In this document: positions 43,966 through 52,244 of the stretch, piece after piece
Numbering within the stretch: the first letter of the stretch is position 1
Layout: every line of letters begins with the position of its first letter
From: an uncultured Eubacteriales bacterium
Lineage (GTDB): Bacteria > Bacillota > Clostridia > Lachnospirales > Lachnospiraceae
NCBI GenBank assembly: GCA_900548855.1
Contig: URMF01000001.1
Span: forward strand, 166,345 to 230,344
DNA length: 64,000 bases
Reading direction: 5' to 3'
Translations under genes and position numbers: made by a program
Notes under the pieces: model-generated
The model's database searches: none
Seen by the model: only the letters and a program-made list of their open reading frames with translations
Told to the model about the DNA's origin: nothing

Positions 43966-44658
43966 TCATACTGTAAATCCATTATCAACCGGGGCTGTCA
44001 TAATATCCACTGCCCAGTTTACATTAATTGGTATCAGTCCTTCCGGTGTCTTTTCCTCAACTATAGTGCAAAGCTTTTCCTTCATATCTTCGTAAATAGC
44101 CATATTCACCCGGGTACTCATAGGTGGCTGGTTATCAGACACAACTACCAGCTGGTAACCGTTGCCGTCCGGGGCCTTATGAAAATAAATTCCCATAATC
44201 TTACAATTATCCGGCATTTTATTTTTAATCACCGGTGCATATATGGTCTTCATCGTTTCAATATAACGGTCATCCAGTCCCTCATCAAAAATAAACACCT
44301 TTTCCCGTAACTCTCTGTCATTGCGGACAACCCGGTACCGATATCCTCCCTGGGCAAGCCGCAGTCGGTTGTCTTTCTTTAATTTCGCATTATAAACATT
44401 TATTTCTTCCAGTTCATCATCACCTAACCGTGGCACAAGCCATATCATATATTTCTGTTCCATATCGTTATAAATGCATTTATAAGCAATGGGAAGAATA
44501 TTTTTACAACTTTCACAAGTCTGCTTAAAGAAGGTCTGATTCATAATACTTTCTTTTTGCTCTATATCATATGGCATTTCAATACAATCCCATATTCCAA
44601 TTTCTATCTGGCTGCCGCATTTTGGACAGATAACCCTTTGTTTCTTAATCTCTGCCAT
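43966..44658 (-). CDS. CpXC domain protein
   Basis: A 230-aa cytosolic protein with an N-terminal zinc-ribbon-like domain: CPKC at residues 11-14 and CESC at 48-51, the pattern that defines the CpXC domain (PF14353). The remaining 160 residues are globular with no recognised motif. Function is unknown; such proteins occur widely in Clostridia. The ATG at 44658 has AAAGGAG 5 bases upstream; the frame is open to 44730 but would overlap pyk. It begins 28 bases after the pyk stop, suggesting co-transcription. Confidence 0.8.
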   Translation of the reverse strand: MAEIKKQRVICPKCGSQIEIGIWDCIEMPYDIEQKESIMNQTFFKQTCESCKNILPIAYKCIYNDMEQKYMIWLVPRLGDDELEEINVYNAKLKKDNRLRLAQGGYRYRVVRNDRELREKVFIFDEGLDDRYIETMKTIYAPVIKNKMPDNCKIMGIYFHKAPDGNGYQLVVVSDNQPPMSTRVNMAIYEDMKEKLCTIVEEKTPEGLIPINVNWAVDIMTAPVDNGFTV

Positions 44659-44686
44659 ATCTACTCCTTTTTCCCCTTGTAAATCT

Positions 44687-46426
44687 TTAATTGGATGACA
44701 CAATCCCCTTTTCTGCATCCATTGTAACAACTGCGCCGGATTTTAATATTTCTGTTGCATTTGCAGCGCCCAAAATAACCGGTATATCCAGACTCAGCCC
44801 TACAATGCCGGCATGGGAATTATGCCCCTCCTTCTCCACAATAATACCGGATGCCTGACGAAGCTCATCCATAATATCATTGCTGGTTTCCGGAAGAACG
44901 ATGATGTCACCTTCCTTGAAATTATCTACAATGTCCATCTCATCCTTTCCGACACAAAGACTTGCTGTTGCTTTCCGGTTATTGACACCCCGCCCTTTAA
45001 TCAGAATATGTCCAACCACATGAACCTTTATGAGGTTTGTGGTTCCGGAAACACCAAGGGGAACACCTGCTGTGATAACCGTAATCTCTCCCTGTTTTAC
45101 ATAGCCCTTCTTCTCTGCCTGTTCAATGGCATGCTCAAATAAATCATCGGTATTGTTCTTCTCCTCTACCATAAGTGGAAAAACCCCCCATGAAAGATTT
45201 AACTGCCTCCACACATTCTCATAGGGACTGCATCCAATAATCGGACAGGACGGTCTGTACTTGGAAATCATCCTGGCTGTCTTCCCGGACTTAGTAACAG
45301 TCACAATTGCCGTTGCATTTAAATCCATTGCCGTTGTACAGGTAGCATGGGCAATCGCATTCGTAATATCCGGGTTAACCAGACTCTCTCTGTTATTAAA
45401 ACGCTTCACCAAATCGATATCTGCCTCTGTCCGCTCCGCAATCCTTACCATAGTCTTTAATGCTTCCACCGGATAAAGGCCGGCAGCAGTCTCACCGGAA
45501 AGCATAATTGCAGATGTTCCATCATAAATTGCATTTGCCACATCCGTCGCCTCTGCCCTTGTCGGTCTTGGATTTTTCATCATAGAGTCCAGCATCTGTG
45601 TTGCTGTAATAACAATCTTCTCTGCATTATAAACCTTCTTAATAATCATTTTCTGGATAGAAGGAACATCCTCAAGAGGAATCTCTACGCCCATATCTCC
45701 CCGGGCAATCATAACACCATCCGAAACACGGATAATTTCATCAATATTCTCAACACCCTGCATATTCTCTATTTTTGCAATAATGTTAATAAAATTACAA
45801 TTATGCTGGCTCAAAATATCACGAATTTCCAATATGTCATCTGCTGTACGCACAAAGGATGCTGCAATAAAGTCGAATCCCTGTTCAATACCAAAAACGA
45901 TATCCTCTTTATCCTTTTCACTGACATATGGCATGGAAAGCGGTACATTTGGAACATTCACCCCTTTATGATTTGATACCGGACCTCCATTTTCCACAAC
46001 ACAGATAATATCCGTCTCTGTTATGGTCTCTACCCGCATGGAAATCAGTCCATCATCAATCAGGATTCTTGTACCAGCCTTTACATCATGAACCAAATTT
46101 TTATAGGTAATCGAAACAGCATGTTCATCTCCCTCAATCTCTCTTGTAGTCAGAGTAAACTCTTGTCCATTTTTCAGGATAACCTTTCCCTCTTTAAAGT
46201 TCTTTACGCGAATCTCCGGACCCTTTGTATCCAGCAATGCCGCAATAGGCAGTCCCAATTCTTCACGAAAGCTCCTGACTCTTTCCAGATTTCTCTTATG
46301 CTGGGCATGATCACCATGGGAAAAATTAAACCGTGCCACATTCATACCCTCTATCATTAATTCTTTCAGCACCTGGTCGTCTTCTGTTGCCGGTCCTAAT
46401 GTACAGATAATTTTTGTTTTACGCAT
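44687..46426 (-). CDS. pyk: Pyruvate kinase with C-terminal PEP-utilizer-like domain
   Basis: Last step of glycolysis, PEP + ADP to pyruvate + ATP (EC 2.7.1.40). The 579-aa protein starts RKTKIICTLGPA, has NFSHGDHAQHKRN, the substrate motif FIAASFVRTADD, IIAKIEN with the catalytic lysine, and ARGDMGVEIP. After the ~475-aa core an extra C-terminal domain (GHNSHAGIVGLSLDIPVILGA) resembles the histidine domain of PEP-synthase-type enzymes, as in Bacillus pyruvate kinase. Start at 46426 with AAGGA 10 bases upstream. A promoter (TTGTCA, 18 bases, TAAAAT on the minus strand) lies at 46493-46522. Confidence 0.96.
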   Translation of the reverse strand: MRKTKIICTLGPATEDDQVLKELMIEGMNVARFNFSHGDHAQHKRNLERVRSFREELGLPIAALLDTKGPEIRVKNFKEGKVILKNGQEFTLTTREIEGDEHAVSITYKNLVHDVKAGTRILIDDGLISMRVETITETDIICVVENGGPVSNHKGVNVPNVPLSMPYVSEKDKEDIVFGIEQGFDFIAASFVRTADDILEIRDILSQHNCNFINIIAKIENMQGVENIDEIIRVSDGVMIARGDMGVEIPLEDVPSIQKMIIKKVYNAEKIVITATQMLDSMMKNPRPTRAEATDVANAIYDGTSAIMLSGETAAGLYPVEALKTMVRIAERTEADIDLVKRFNNRESLVNPDITNAIAHATCTTAMDLNATAIVTVTKSGKTARMISKYRPSCPIIGCSPYENVWRQLNLSWGVFPLMVEEKNNTDDLFEHAIEQAEKKGYVKQGEITVITAGVPLGVSGTTNLIKVHVVGHILIKGRGVNNRKATASLCVGKDEMDIVDNFKEGDIIVLPETSNDIMDELRQASGIIVEKEGHNSHAGIVGLSLDIPVILGAANATEILKSGAVVTMDAEKGIVSSN

Positions 46427-46492
46427 ATATGTCATATCCTTTCCTTATAGTCTGAACACTGCTATTATCCAGTTATAGTTTCATCATTTCCC

Positions 46493-46522
46493 ATTTTACA
46501 ACAATATATAACTATATGACAA
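46493..46522 (-). promoter_or_regulatory. Probable promoter for pyk
   Basis: On the minus strand: TTGTCA, 18-base spacer, TAAAAT, about 70 bases upstream of the pyk start. Confidence 0.5.
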
Positions 46523-46565
46523 GTTAAATCTAAGAGAATTTGCACTTTCCTATGATATGAAAAAA

Positions 46566-46597
46566 GCAGACAATGATACGGTTATATCATCATCTGC
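46566..46597 (-). terminator. Terminator after the EF-hand-like gene
   Basis: Two-part stem GCAGA-ca-ATGATA / TATCAT-ca-TCTGC, followed on the minus strand by TTTTTTC. Confidence 0.8.
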
Positions 46598-46646
46598 CCT
46601 TTAAACAGAAGCCTTGCTTTATATAATTATTCAAACAATTGCTGTC

Positions 46647-47870
46647 TTATAAAGCCAAATCAACATGCTGTACCGTTCCAGCCCCACCACTTTCCTTCAA
46701 AAACACTCCGGTTTTCTGGATAACTGCATTGGTCTGATTCGTATATGCATTATTCAAATGAAACTGTGTATCGGCACTTCCCAAATAAATTGCACCAACA
46801 TCTGCTTCCTTCAGACTGAGGAGGCGGTCCGTACCGTCCTCATTCTTCACCCACACCTTCAAATTGTCAAATATGCTGTCATTTTCATCAATCCAGCCAT
46901 TTCCGTCCTGGTCATATCGTGCCAAATCAGCAAATCCGTCACCAGACTTTGTTCCAAACAGCTCCGAACCATCATTTATGATGCCATCCCCATTCTTGTC
47001 ATATGCAAGAAAGCCGCTTCCGGAACCTAATGAAGATATTTCTTCTTTTTTACCATCTGCATCCAAATCAAAAAAGAATTTCTGGTCAGACACATTCGCC
47101 ATACTACTGTCCAGATTGATAACCAACGGGTCAGTTAATACAACCTCCTCATCCTTTGACGAGAAAAATGAACCAGCGAAGCCTCTGGACATGTTCAATT
47201 CCACACCAAATTCAATTTCTCTGCCGTCTGCAGTCTTAGCAATGCCCGTTGCAGAAAATGAAGTATTTTCCTGTTCTAGCACATATCCGCTCTTTTCCGT
47301 ATGTCGAATCCATGTCGTAGCAGCTCCGGATGACATCCCACTGGCACTGCCCATCACCATTGCTCCCGTACTACTCCGTAAATCCATGGCAGACCAGCTC
47401 TGTACATTAGAATATTCCTGACCCAGTCTGTTTGCAGTGGAGGAAAAAGAACTGTCAGCATTGGACAGACTATATGTACTAATTTGCCTTACAAAGCCGT
47501 CTGCTGATAATAAATTCCCTTTCCGTATTCTTTTCAACATCTCCAGAATACGCTGCAGCGTCTTTAACATCTGCTCATCCTTGTCTGCCGTACGAATCTT
47601 TGCTGCTGCCGGCTTTGTCTCCTTCATCTGTTGAACATCCTTTAAATATTCCTGAACAGACTTGTCAGATGATTCATTTTCCTTTGCCTGCATATCCGCA
47701 AGCTTTTCCCGGGACTCATCCGAAATAGATACTTCCGCTGCATCCTCTTCTGCTGCCTGCAATGCCCGCCACTGCGATGCCCGCATCTGCGTAGTAGATA
47801 CATGCGTTTCCTGATAGTGGCTGTAGCTCTGCCTGCCCGACATTGCCACTGCACTACTGTCGATTTTCAT
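46647..47870 (-). CDS. EF-hand-like calcium-binding repeat protein, function unknown
   Basis: A 407-aa protein with no signal peptide or membrane helix. The N-terminal half is polar and helical, with a coiled segment near residues 95-120. The C-terminal part has Asp-rich loops: FDLDADGKKEEI, YDKNGDGIINDGSELFG and YDQDGNGWIDENDSIFDNL, which fit DxDxDG calcium loops of the EF-hand/dockerin kind and are followed by LKVWVKNEDG. The ATG at 47870 has GGGAG 9 bases upstream; a TTG at 47879 is too close to the site. Related C-terminal blocks occur in large secreted calcium-binding proteins. How or whether this protein leaves the cell is unclear. Confidence 0.7.
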   Translation of the reverse strand: MKIDSSAVAMSGRQSYSHYQETHVSTTQMRASQWRALQAAEEDAAEVSISDESREKLADMQAKENESSDKSVQEYLKDVQQMKETKPAAAKIRTADKDEQMLKTLQRILEMLKRIRKGNLLSADGFVRQISTYSLSNADSSFSSTANRLGQEYSNVQSWSAMDLRSSTGAMVMGSASGMSSGAATTWIRHTEKSGYVLEQENTSFSATGIAKTADGREIEFGVELNMSRGFAGSFFSSKDEEVVLTDPLVINLDSSMANVSDQKFFFDLDADGKKEEISSLGSGSGFLAYDKNGDGIINDGSELFGTKSGDGFADLARYDQDGNGWIDENDSIFDNLKVWVKNEDGTDRLLSLKEADVGAIYLGSADTQFHLNNAYTNQTNAVIQKTGVFLKESGGAGTVQHVDLAL

Positions 47871-47920
47871 GGTACTCAACTCCCTTCTTTTCCATGAAAT
47901 ATTGGATTATTAGAAAAACA

Positions 47921-47952
47921 GAAGTGGCAGAGCCTCCATGTTCCGCCACTTC
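47921..47952 (-). terminator. Terminator after the YbaK-like gene
   Basis: In minus-strand RNA GAAGTGGCGGA pairs with TCTGCCACTTC (one G-U), followed by TGTTTTTC. Confidence 0.75.
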
Positions 47953-48035
47953 ACCCTTTCATCTGTTGTATCGGTCTTTGAACAGAAAAAGTTTATAGGG
48001 TTATTATATTTTATAAAAGAATCTTTGAAAAAATC

Positions 48036-48515
48036 TTACATTATGATATCTTCAAATCTGCCGTTCACTACCTTCGCCAAATCCATAGGATTGAGCAGTA
48101 TCTGGAGACCCAGCTTTCCACCACTAATAATAATTTCATCAAAATTACGGGCGCTCTCCTGTATGATAGTCGGATATAACTTCTTCATTCCAAGGGGTGT
48201 ACACCCACCCCGGATATATCCGGTAACGGAGTTTATATCCTTTACATGTATCATTTCAACGGCCTTCTCACCTACAAGCTTTGCTGCCTTTTTAAAATCT
48301 ATTTCCTTATCTACGGGTATCACGAACACATAGTAAGCTCCCGTTTTCCCAACCGTAACCAAAGTCTTGAAGGACTGGTCATAAGAGTCGCCATTCTTAT
48401 CCGCCACATGTATTCCATCTATAAATGCATCACACTCATAGATCTTCGTCCGGTATGCAATTTTGTTCTTGTCCAGTATCCGCATTGCATTTGTCTTAAT
48501 TTCTTTTTTTGCCAT
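48036..48515 (-). CDS. ybaK: YbaK/EbsC family Cys-tRNA(Pro) deacylase
   Basis: A 159-aa editing enzyme that removes cysteine misloaded on tRNA-Pro. The fold is recognisable from TNAMRILDKNKIAY at the start, QSFKTLVTVGKTGAYYVFVIPVDKEID in the middle with the conserved lysine, and the GYIRGGCTPLGMKKLYPT loop characteristic of YbaK rather than ProX. The ATG at 48515 is preferred, with AGGTGGGAAGG upstream; a GTG at 48527 lies within that site. Transcribed alone; terminator at 47921-47952. Confidence 0.93.
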   Translation of the reverse strand: MAKKEIKTNAMRILDKNKIAYRTKIYECDAFIDGIHVADKNGDSYDQSFKTLVTVGKTGAYYVFVIPVDKEIDFKKAAKLVGEKAVEMIHVKDINSVTGYIRGGCTPLGMKKLYPTIIQESARNFDEIIISGGKLGLQILLNPMDLAKVVNGRFEDIIM

Positions 48516-48674
48516 TTTCCTTCCCACCTTTCATTCTCCAATATTGCTGCTACACCTGTGTCTAAGAAAAGTGCATGATAATCTTATGTAGAATATCATA
48601 AAACCCTCTTTATGAAAAGAAAAAACATAATTTTTTCAAAATAGACATCTCCCGGCAAAAAAAGCAAAAATTTG

Positions 48675-48708
48675 TGTTTACTATTGATAAACATTTGTGT
48701 ATTTACTG
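48675..48708 (+). promoter_or_regulatory. Palindrome and direct repeat upstream of the XRE gene
   Basis: TGTTTA (48675-48680) and TAAACA (48688-48693) form an inverted repeat with a 7-base centre, and TTTGTG-T(A)TTTACT occurs twice about 24 bases apart. It lies 75-105 bases upstream of the XRE gene start and could be its operator. Confidence 0.4.
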
Positions 48709-48780
48709 CTCTTTTTGTATTAAAATTAAACATGAAAATCATATTTCAAACACTACCCATTTTACAGAGGAGGTATTCAT

Positions 48781-49056
48781 ATGGAACAAGAAAAGCAAAA
48801 GCATATTGAAGACTTTGATAGCAATAGTGACTTTGTGGACTTAGGTCTCCACATCGCCTATTACCGCAGAAGAGCCGGTGTAACACAACAGGAGCTGGCA
48901 GACCAGCTGGGAGTCGGGCGGTCTTATTTAAGCCGCATTGAAAGCCCAAACCAGTACCAACACTTTTCTTTTGAATTGTTTTTCAGTATCTGCAGAATAC
49001 TGTACATAGAACCAAAGTATTTTTTTATACCACTGCCAGGTCCCGGTTCAATGTAA
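48781..49056 (+). CDS. XRE family helix-turn-helix regulator
   Basis: A 91-aa DNA-binding protein: residues about 20-75 form a Cro/C1-type domain (GLHIAYYRRRAGVTQQELADQLGVGRSYLSRIE), with a short charged N-terminal arm and a C-terminal tail. AGAGGAGG lies 6 bases before the ATG. It stands alone on the plus strand between minus-strand genes, followed by an 18-bp perfect hairpin. Upstream inverted and direct repeats suggest autoregulation. Targets cannot be inferred; no toxin, phage or transporter gene accompanies it. Confidence 0.88.
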   Translation: MEQEKQKHIEDFDSNSDFVDLGLHIAYYRRRAGVTQQELADQLGVGRSYLSRIESPNQYQHFSFELFFSICRILYIEPKYFFIPLPGPGSM

Positions 49057-49073
49057 AGGACTCTAAGCTGATA

Positions 49074-49118
49074 AGAGGAGGTGTGCCAGATCATTTCACA
49101 ATCTGGCACACCTCCTCT
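49074..49118 (+). terminator. Perfect 18-bp hairpin after the XRE gene
   Basis: Arms at 49074-49091 and 49101-49118 are exact inverted copies with a 9-base loop. The U-run after it is short (TCTTTCC), so it may be a terminator or a stable 3' stem-loop. Confidence 0.65.
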
Positions 49119-49224
49119 TTCCATTGCCAAAATACCGTTTTTGATAACAAATCACAATAAATTACAAACAAAAAAATGCCGAAGTTCTTTGTAAATCAAA
49201 GAATCCAGCACTTTCTCAACCCAG

Positions 49225-49312
49225 TGCAGAAGATGGGGCGCACGATGTCCTGTGGACATCGGTTCTGCGCCGACCGAAGCGGAGCGAAGACCTTGAACCC
49301 ACGGGTTCAAGG
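49225..49312. repeat. Interrupted copy of the tRNA-Leu 3' end with internal hairpins
   Basis: In the 314-base spacer between the XRE gene and tRNA-Leu, TGCAGAAGATGGG (49225-49237) and CTTGAACCCAC (49292-49302) repeat the last part of the tRNA gene (49371-49383 and 49385-49395). They are separated by 54 extra bases instead of one. The insert area folds into GGCGCA / TGCGCC around GATGTCC / GGACATC, and CCTTGAACCC / GGGTTCAAGG forms another perfect stem. It cannot be a functional tRNA. Confidence 0.6.
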
Positions 49313-49335
49313 GACTCTTTGCGACAAAAAAGAAC

Positions 49336-49356
49336 GACCACCCTTTTCGGGTGGTC
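49336..49356 (-). terminator. Terminator after tRNA-Leu
   Basis: Perfect 8-bp stem GACCACCC / GGGTGGTC with loop TTTTC, followed on the minus strand by GTTCTTTTTTG. Confidence 0.88.
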
Positions 49357-49370
49357 ATTCTTTTTTGCAC

Positions 49371-49453
49371 TGCAGAAGATGGGACTTGAACCCACACGGG
49401 TGTTACCCCACTAGAACCTGAATCTAGCGCGTCTGCCATTCCGCCACTTCTGC
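49371..49453 (-). tRNA. tRNA-Leu (anticodon CAG)
   Basis: An 83-nt class II tRNA on the minus strand: acceptor GCAGAAG / CTTCTGC with discriminator A, D-arm region GGCGGAATGGCAGACGC, anticodon stem CTAGA / TCTAG with loop TTCAGGT (anticodon CAG, reads CUG), long variable arm GGG..CCC, and T-arm GGGTTCAAGTCCC. The CCA end is not encoded. Followed by a terminator. Confidence 0.95.
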
Positions 49454-49527
49454 ATTCCAGTCATTTTCAACGACTGTTATATAGTATCTCATTTTTATCA
49501 AAAAATCAAGGGAAATTTGTAATTTCT

Positions 49528-49980
49528 TTATTTTATAAAATCATTCAGCATATCTACTTGATATCCAAGCAAAAGCCAGTCCCGGATTATTGTAAACAGC
49601 AGAACAATAAAAAGATACCCATATATCAGTACGGTTCTTTTATAAAAATAGCATTTCCCATCCTTTCTCACCAGAGTAATAATCACTCCGCATTCATAGT
49701 ATAAAATTAAAAGGATTCCTAATAATACCGCGGGATTATAGAACAATGACTGCAGAACATGACCCTGCAGCAATGCAAAGGCTGCCCTGGTCCCACCACA
49801 TCCCGGACAATACACCTTAAAAAGCTCATGAATTCCACAAGGAAATGACGGAAGAATATCATAACGCTGCAGCATTACCACAAGCAGCATGGATAATAAA
49901 GCCCCACCGGCAGTGATATTCACTATAACAAAATCCCTGAACAATACTTTGTAATTGATTATGTCTTTCCTGTTATCCAT
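49528..49980 (-). CDS. DUF2752 membrane protein
   Basis: A 150-aa protein with three hydrophobic helices. The motif CPGCGGTRAAFALLQGHVLQSLFYNP after the first helix defines the DUF2752 family, small membrane proteins of unknown role. AGGAGAG precedes the ATG. It is divergent from a DUF4190 gene 212 bases away, a pairing that may be functional because both are small membrane proteins, but I know of no established mechanism. Confidence 0.88.
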   Translation of the reverse strand: MDNRKDIINYKVLFRDFVIVNITAGGALLSMLLVVMLQRYDILPSFPCGIHELFKVYCPGCGGTRAAFALLQGHVLQSLFYNPAVLLGILLILYYECGVIITLVRKDGKCYFYKRTVLIYGYLFIVLLFTIIRDWLLLGYQVDMLNDFIK

Positions 49981-50129
49981 CTGTTCTCTCCTAAATCTTC
50001 TGTTAACCGCTTTTCCATTTTAACATATCGAAAGGCAAATTGCCATAAGCAGAATATGTCTGCATTTTTTACACAAAGTATGTCTGCATCTAATCTTACC
50101 ATTGTTTTTGTCTGAAAACCTGGTTTTTC

Positions 50130-50159
50130 TTTACAGAAACCATCTAAAAATGTTATTAT
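50130..50159 (+). promoter_or_regulatory. Promoter for the DUF4190 gene
   Basis: TTTACA, 18-base spacer, TATTAT, about 33 bases upstream of the start codon at 50193. Confidence 0.5.
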
Positions 50160-50192
50160 AGCCTATATCTTATTTACCAAAAGGAGAACCAT

Positions 50193-50705
50193 ATGGACGA
50201 AAACAATAACAATGTAAACGAAACAGAGAACACGAATAACCGCATCACCCCGGAATCTGGCAAAAATGATTCCGGCAAATCAATTTCAGCTTTTGAAATG
50301 CCAGAGGATAACCGCACAAAAGCTCCATCTGAACAAAAAGCAGATTCCACACCTGTTCCTGCTTATTATCCCTCATCCGGCAGCACCACCGGCTCTTCTG
50401 AAAAAAACAGTGAAACCACTACATACAATTCTTACAACAATGTGGTATCAGAACCTGCCGAATTTTCCACTGGTTTTGCAATTGCTTCCCTGGTTATGGG
50501 CATCCTGAGTATCCTAACCAGCTGTTGCTGCGGACTGGGCATCCTTATGAGTATACTGGGAATTATTTTTGGATGTGTCCAGCCAAAGGATGAATTTAAC
50601 AAAAAACCCAGCATGGCAGTTGTCGGTATCATAACTTCCATAATCGGTATTTTGACAGGTATACTAATAATCATCCTTTTTGGCATCACAGGATTGTTTG
50701 CCTGA
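50193..50705 (+). CDS. DUF4190 membrane protein
   Basis: A 170-aa protein. The first ~90 residues are polar and low in complexity (Asn, Thr, Ser, Pro rich), the rest holds two membrane helices in the pattern STGFAIASLVMGILSILTSCCCGLGILMSILGIIFG, typical of DUF4190. Function unknown. AAAGGAG precedes the ATG. Its own promoter and a plus-strand terminator at 50763-50802 make it monocistronic. Confidence 0.82.
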   Translation: MDENNNNVNETENTNNRITPESGKNDSGKSISAFEMPEDNRTKAPSEQKADSTPVPAYYPSSGSTTGSSEKNSETTTYNSYNNVVSEPAEFSTGFAIASLVMGILSILTSCCCGLGILMSILGIIFGCVQPKDEFNKKPSMAVVGIITSIIGILTGILIIILFGITGLFA

Positions 50706-50762
50706 ACCAGTATTGTTTTAGTTTAGTAATTCAACTTAAGCATAGCAGATTTTCCATAATAA

Positions 50763-50802
50763 AAAGAACTGTTACAGCAATGCCTTACTGTAACGGTTCT
50801 TT
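50763..50802 (+). terminator. Terminator between DUF4190 and arsR-type genes
   Basis: Fifteen-base arms (AAAGAACTGTTACAG / CTGTAACGGTTCTTT) with one U-G pair in the plus-strand RNA, followed by TTAT. It may also serve the convergent regulator gene. Confidence 0.8.
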
Positions 50803-50825
50803 TATACGCTTTTCAGCTACCCATT

Positions 50826-51185
50826 TTATTCACTAATATGCTCTAAGCCCTGTTCAAATATATGTTTAATATGCTCATCATCCAGTGAATAGTACACGAC
50901 TTTTCCCTCTTTCCGGTTCTTAACCAGCTTTGCGGATTTTAACACCCTCAGCTGATGGGAAATAGAAGACTGGCTCATTCCCAGCAAAATAGAAATATCG
51001 CATACACACATCTCACTCTCAAACAACGCACAGAGAATCCGGACTCTCGTAGTATCCCCAAATACTTTAAATAATTCTGCCAAATCATACAACGTCTCCT
51101 CCTCAGGCATATGCTTTTTTACTCTTTTTACCACATCCTGATGAATAGCATTGCATTCACATACTTCCGCGTGTCGGGTATCCAT
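50826..51185 (-). CDS. ArsR/SmtB family metal-sensing repressor (CadC-like)
   Basis: A 119-aa winged-helix repressor. EMCVCDISILLGMSQSSISHQLRVL carries the alpha-3 metal site Cys60/Cys62 (ELCVCDL in CadC), and the N-terminal arm supplies Cys9 and Cys11. This four-cysteine arrangement is that of CadC, the Cd/Pb/Zn sensor. AGGAGG precedes the ATG. Unlike cadC, it has no P-type ATPase beside it. It begins 27 bases after the prsA-like gene, so it could be the last gene of the mfd-foldase unit. Confidence 0.9.
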   Translation of the reverse strand: MDTRHAEVCECNAIHQDVVKRVKKHMPEEETLYDLAELFKVFGDTTRVRILCALFESEMCVCDISILLGMSQSSISHQLRVLKSAKLVKNRKEGKVVYYSLDDEHIKHIFEQGLEHISE

Positions 51186-51212
51186 GTCATTTCCTCCTGT
51201 TCTCCAATGGCA

Positions 51213-52229
51213 TTAAAATGGAAACTTATTTGCCAGTTCCATATTTACATCCTCTTCTATGTTAAAGTGTGCTTCATACTTCTTTGCCCATTCCTCATAT
51301 ACCCCATCAAAATACTCCTTCTGCTTTTGGTCAATGATTGTTTCCTTATTTTTCTTTGTCAGCTCTTCGTCATTCGCTTTCAACATTTTAAATATATGAT
51401 ATCCGTATTCACTTTGAATAACTGTACTGACTTCACCATCCGAAAGACTGAGAATTTTATCCGCAACTGACTCTCCATATTCTTCAATCATTTCCGTTCT
51501 GGACATCGTATAGGATGCAGAGTACTTCAAATCATATTTGTTCACAATCGTATCATAGCTGACATCCTCATCCCGTGCCAGTGAGGATAATGCCTCATTG
51601 GCTTTCTCCAATTGAGTTGCCTTTTTCTCATCCGTATACTCCTCCACGGTTCCATCCTTTTTCGCCTGATAGCATTCAAATACTATATCATAAAATGTAG
51701 TCATCCGTGCTTCTTCTTCGGATATTTCAAAATCGTAATCTGCAATAATCTGTTTATAAACCTTGTCCGCAATCTGGTTTTCCTCAATCACCTGAACCAC
51801 TAATTCACGGGTAACCTCTGTCTCTGAAATGTCCTTTTCCGTTAAGCCATTATAGAATACTTCTGCCACATTTTCTGCTTCTGCCTTCTCGTTATCACTC
51901 AAGGATATTTTCAAATCCTCCGCCTGGGCAACCAATACCTTAACCCGGTTAATATTGGTTATGATATCCCGGATTGTAACATCCTTTACACTGCTCTTTC
52001 CATCATCTGTTGTCAGTTCCAGGCTCCATATCCCATTTCCATATGTTTTCTGATAATCTTCCTCCACGGTTTTCGCATAGATATAAAATTCCCCATAGGT
52101 AATTGTGGCATTGCCAAATTCATATACTACCTTTTCTGTATTTTCATTGTCTTTTTTCCCACATGAAATCAGGATAAAAACACACAATAAACCAATTACA
52201 GCAACCGCCGCTCTTTTTCCATATCTCAT
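51213..52229 (-). CDS. PrsA-like foldase lipoprotein (peptidylprolyl isomerase)
   Basis: A 338-aa exported lipoprotein: signal peptide with lipobox LISC (Cys23). The N-terminal SurA/PrsA-like helical domain is followed by a parvulin-like domain in which ILSLSDGEVSTVIQSEYGYHIFKML is the recognisable C-terminal half. It assists folding of secreted proteins at the outer face of the membrane. It follows a second, related foldase gene by 15 bases, so both are made together with Mfd. Confidence 0.85.
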   Translation of the reverse strand: MRYGKRAAVAVIGLLCVFILISCGKKDNENTEKVVYEFGNATITYGEFYIYAKTVEEDYQKTYGNGIWSLELTTDDGKSSVKDVTIRDIITNINRVKVLVAQAEDLKISLSDNEKAEAENVAEVFYNGLTEKDISETEVTRELVVQVIEENQIADKVYKQIIADYDFEISEEEARMTTFYDIVFECYQAKKDGTVEEYTDEKKATQLEKANEALSSLARDEDVSYDTIVNKYDLKYSASYTMSRTEMIEEYGESVADKILSLSDGEVSTVIQSEYGYHIFKMLKANDEELTKKNKETIIDQKQKEYFDGVYEEWAKKYEAHFNIEEDVNMELANKFPF

Positions 52230-52244
52230 ACACTATTCCTCCAC

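Noticed and set aside
49225..49312. Possible second tRNA gene
   Set aside because: Acceptor and T-arm pieces are present but separated by 54 bases, and no D-arm or anticodon arm is found.
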